Shown piece by piece: positions 63,870-64,000 of a stretch of 64,000 nt of DNA; within the stretch, counting starts at the first letter, position 1, and each line of letters begins with the position of its first letter. Below the pieces are notes generated by a model. That model did no database searches and had not been told where the DNA came from. It saw only the letters and a list, made by a program, of their open reading frames with translations. The stretch is from Streptococcus mitis (GTDB lineage Bacteria; Bacillota; Bacilli; Lactobacillales; Streptococcaceae). The stretch is from NCBI RefSeq assembly GCF_016658865.1, contig NZ_CP067992.1, forward strand, positions 267,001 to 331,000. The letters are read 5' to 3'. The position numbers and the translations under genes are program-made.

Positions 63870-64000
63870 GGAGGTTCTATGAGTTACAAGATAAAATTTG
63901 ATGATATTACCTCTGTTCAAGTGGAAAGTCAAAAGACGATAAATGCTTGGGGAGAGGCCATAGCTAGTCTAAATAAGGCAATGAGCGACTTCATCAACAA
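63727..64000 (+). repeat. LXG seed repeat, copy 2 (runs off the window)
   Basis: Direct repeat of 61022-61295 without visible differences. Confidence 0.9.
63879..64000 (+). CDS. Second LXG-domain toxin, 5' end only
   Basis: Starts MSYKIKFDDITSVQVESQK, identical to the LXG toxin at 61174 for all 40 codons visible, with the same TAGGGAGG site, then leaves the window. Whether it is a complete toxin with another tip or a head fragment cannot be seen. Confidence 0.82.
   Translation, partial: MSYKIKFDDITSVQVESQKTINAWGEAIASLNKAMSDFIN

Overview
The window reads as chromosome of a low-GC streptococcus of the Mitis group (S. mitis / S. oralis / S. pneumoniae relatives). Pointers are the competence-type DNA-entry nuclease pair epuA-endA next to murA, an amiACDEF oligopeptide permease operon, BOX elements, a 107-bp RUP-type element and many extended -10 (TGnTATAAT) promoters. 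I cannot name the species; the gene order is not one I recognise as a pneumococcal reference.

Region 1 (1-38.4 kb) is mostly housekeeping. In order: yidC (cut by the window edge), acyP, a TrmH-type rRNA methylase, a BI-1 membrane protein, asnA, rsmD-coaD-sepM, DUF1146, murA-epuA-endA, a CNNM/CBS protein, tRNA-Cys, amiACDEF, mleR / XRE regulator / mleS (malolactic), a TrpXYZ-type ABC transporter behind an attenuator-like leader, trkA-trkH, an ecfT remnant, trmL, an FMN riboswitch with ribU, a PAP2 phosphatase, small genes, a T-box with pheS-(GNAT)-pheT, an ABC exporter pair and rplM-rpsI. Scars of mobile DNA (BOX, RUP, an IS630-like fragment, a truncated ECF gene) sit in the gaps.

Region 2 (38.4 kb to the window end) is an accessory island that starts right after rpsI with tyrosine-integrase wreckage. 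It holds a complete type VIIb secretion system (esxA-esaA-essA-esaB-essB-essC, 50.1-60.1 kb) flanked by effector arrays on both sides. Upstream is an array resembling the Staphylococcus EsaD/EssD module in order and layout: four small partner genes, one with a clear WXG motif, then a toxin with an Ala/Gly-rich membrane-like segment and a pre-toxin TG motif. Its toxic tip is a PD-(D/E)xK nuclease of PoNe type followed by a PoNi (DUF1910/DUF1911) immunity gene.

The same 356-residue toxin head is repeated with a different tip, a third copy has lost its head, and a fourth keeps only its first 74 codons. Tandem DUF600 (EsaG-type) immunity genes have no cognate toxin here. Downstream of essC lies a true LXG operon: DUF4176 chaperone-like protein, two small LXG-partner-like proteins, LXG toxin, immunity protein, then the start of another LXG copy.

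The most interesting point is that one about 178-residue toxin tip, with a related immunity gene behind it, occurs on both chassis, EsaD-like and LXG. Together with repeated partner-tail/toxin-head seeds, this makes the locus look like a recombinational toxin-switching cassette array around one secretion machine. Elsewhere the main finds are a three-strand attenuator before trpX, a roughly 100-nt folded extension inside the FMN aptamer, a structured RNA before trmL, and a set of apparently leaderless genes.
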